A stretch of 14,757 bases of DNA from Caulobacteraceae bacterium (GTDB lineage: Bacteria; Pseudomonadota; Alphaproteobacteria; Caulobacterales; Caulobacteraceae): positions 1 through 14,757 of the forward strand of contig JASLDZ010000124.1 of the NCBI GenBank assembly GCA_030151985.1, written 5' to 3'. The translations under genes and the position numbers were made by a program. The notes under the pieces were generated by a model. It saw nothing but the letters and a program-made list of their open reading frames with translations, was not told the DNA's origin and ran no database searches. Numbering within the stretch: the first letter of the stretch is position 1; each line of letters starts with the position of its first letter. Positions 13,771-14,757 of this stretch are shown one piece after another.

Positions 13771-13790
13771 GTTCAGTGAACGCGCTTCAC
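13771..13790. promoter_or_regulatory. Overlapping palindromes upstream of the YqcI/YcgG operon (candidate operator)
   Basis: GTTCAGTGAAC (13771-13781) is an 11-bp palindrome around a single centre base. It overlaps GTGAACGCGCTTCAC (13776-13790), a 15-bp near-perfect palindrome with 5-bp arms. They stand 70-90 nt before the YqcI/YcgG ATG in the 171-nt gap to nagA, which has locally lower GC, and could bind a regulator. I see no clear -35/-10 pair. Confidence 0.35.
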
Positions 13791-13872
13791 AATCGGGCTG
13801 CGCGCGATTGGTTGCATGCGGACGGGGACGCGCGTGGACCGAGCGCTCCGCTCCGACGAGGTTTCGCCGCGC

Positions 13873-14757
13873 CTAGATCCGGCCGCCGTGCTCCTTCCGC
13901 CGGCCCGCCGTCCAGGTGGCGGCGACGGCGGCGTCGGCGTCGAGCAGGGCGAGGTCGGCGTAGGCGCCCGGCCGGATCGCTCCCCGCTCGCGGTCGAGCC
14001 GCAGGAACGCCGCGGGAGAGGCCGTCGCCATGCGGACCGCCTGCGCCAACGAGAGCCCCAGCAGGGTCATGGCGTTGCGGACGCCGGTCGCCATGTCGAG
14101 GTCGGCGCCCGCCAGCGTCCCCTCTTCGTCCATGCACACGCCGTCGACCACCCGGATCTCGCGGCCCTGCAGCGTGAAGCGCTTGTCCGCCAGGCCGACG
14201 CTCGGCATCGCGTCGGTGACCAGCATGAAGCGGTCGAGCGGGCGGCAGCGCAGCGCGATCCTCAGGACCACGGGGTCGACGTGGCGTCCGTCCACGATCA
14301 GGCCGCACCAGCTCTCGGCGTCTGTGAGCGCGGCCCCCACCACGCCCGGCTCGCGCGTGGTCATCGGCGACATGGCGTTGAAGAGGTGGGTGAACCCTCT
14401 CAAGCCCGCGTCCAGCGCCCCGCGGGTCTGGGCGTAGTCGGCGTTCGTGTGGCCGGCGCTGACGATCACGCCCGCCTCCGACAGCCGGCGGATCATGTCC
14501 GGCGTCGTGGTCTCGGGCGCGAGGGTCACGAGCGTCACGCCACGGCGGGGCTCGCTCAGGAGCTCGAAGGCGGCCTCGTCCAGCACGCGGAACTTGGCGG
14601 GGTCGTGGATGCCCTTGCGGTCCACGTTCAGGAACGGCCCCTCGACGTGGATGCCGAGCACGCCGGGCACGCCGGCCGCGATGGCGTCGTCCACCGCCCG
14701 CAGGGCGACGGCGATCGCCTGGAGGTCGTCGCTGATCAGGGTGGGCAGGAAGCCCGT
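13873..14757 (-). CDS. nagA: N-acetylglucosamine-6-phosphate deacetylase (partial, 5' end off the window)
   Basis: The visible 294 residues are the C-terminal three quarters of NagA; about 85 residues, including the start, lie past the right edge. The first visible stretch, TGFLPTLISD, is a conserved part of the barrel. GIHVEGPFLN has the metal-binding glutamate (E39 of the fragment), AGHTNA has H103, THLFNAM has H124, and VTDAMP has the catalytic aspartate D182, so all core residues of this amidohydrolase are intact. The end RPGAYADLALLD is the usual urease-like strand that closes the beta-sandwich. NagA removes acetyl from GlcNAc-6-phosphate in amino-sugar breakdown and peptidoglycan recycling, feeding NagB. 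It ends 171 nt before the YqcI/YcgG start on the same strand and is probably a separate transcription unit from it. Confidence 0.93.
   Translation of the reverse strand, partial: TGFLPTLISDDLQAIAVALRAVDDAIAAGVPGVLGIHVEGPFLNVDRKGIHDPAKFRVLDEAAFELLSEPRRGVTLVTLAPETTTPDMIRRLSEAGVIVSAGHTNADYAQTRGALDAGLRGFTHLFNAMSPMTTREPGVVGAALTDAESWCGLIVDGRHVDPVVLRIALRCRPLDRFMLVTDAMPSVGLADKRFTLQGREIRVVDGVCMDEEGTLAGADLDMATGVRNAMTLLGLSLAQAVRMATASPAAFLRLDRERGAIRPGAYADLALLDADAAVAATWTAGRRKEHGGRI

Overview
This is 14.8 kb of very GC-rich DNA (roughly 70% by eye) with dense, mostly overlapping genes, from what is most likely an alphaproteobacterium. The reasons are the HWE-family histidine kinases, a FATGY-type single-domain response regulator, an alphaproteobacterial-style prephenate dehydratase and chorismate mutase, and frequent ATGA/GTGA/TTGA overlaps. 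Caulobacterales or a nearby order would fit, but no rRNA or marker gene confirms it. All genes look chromosomal and I see no mobile element, tRNA, rRNA or CRISPR.

Left part (1-3306). The 5' end of a small secreted protein of unknown function runs off the left edge. Next comes a three-gene minus-strand signalling operon: a soluble PAS-PAS-HWE kinase, a receiver-only response regulator, and a short HWE kinase with no sensor domain. The set resembles the kinases and regulators that feed the alphaproteobacterial general stress response. A possible EcfG-type promoter lies just upstream, directly after a probable terminator of the preceding operon.

Middle (3306-9791). Six tightly packed minus-strand genes form an envelope-lipid operon. 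In transcription order they are an HpnN-like RND/MMPL lipid transporter, an HpnM/MlaC-like lipid-binding protein, an acyl carrier protein, an MtnX-like HAD phosphatase, a class III aminotransferase and an alpha/beta-hydrolase. Transporter and carrier suggest lipid trafficking at the envelope. The ACP, phosphatase and aminotransferase suggest synthesis or modification of an amino-containing, acylated product. No hopanoid cyclase or other hpn biosynthetic gene is in view, so the cargo is open.

Right part (9984-14757). Diverging from the lipid operon is a bifunctional phenylalanine-pathway enzyme with an unusual domain order: prephenate dehydratase, ACT, then chorismate mutase at the C-terminus. 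It is followed by a TspO/MBR membrane protein, with a perfect hairpin over its ribosome-binding region, and a DUF2231 membrane protein. Convergent to these is a two-gene minus-strand operon of a YqcI/YcgG (GntA-like, heme-dependent N-hydroxylase family) protein and a DUF1989 (carboxyguanidine-deiminase-like) protein, coupled by GTGA. This pair suggests N-oxygenation and further breakdown of a guanidino compound. A partial N-acetylglucosamine-6-phosphate deacetylase (nagA) runs off the right edge.

No gene-free stretch exceeds 300 bases. The longest are 3013-3305 (decayed coding remnant, terminator, promoter), 189-422 (one hairpin), 9792-9983 (divergent promoter region) and 13702-13872 (palindromes).
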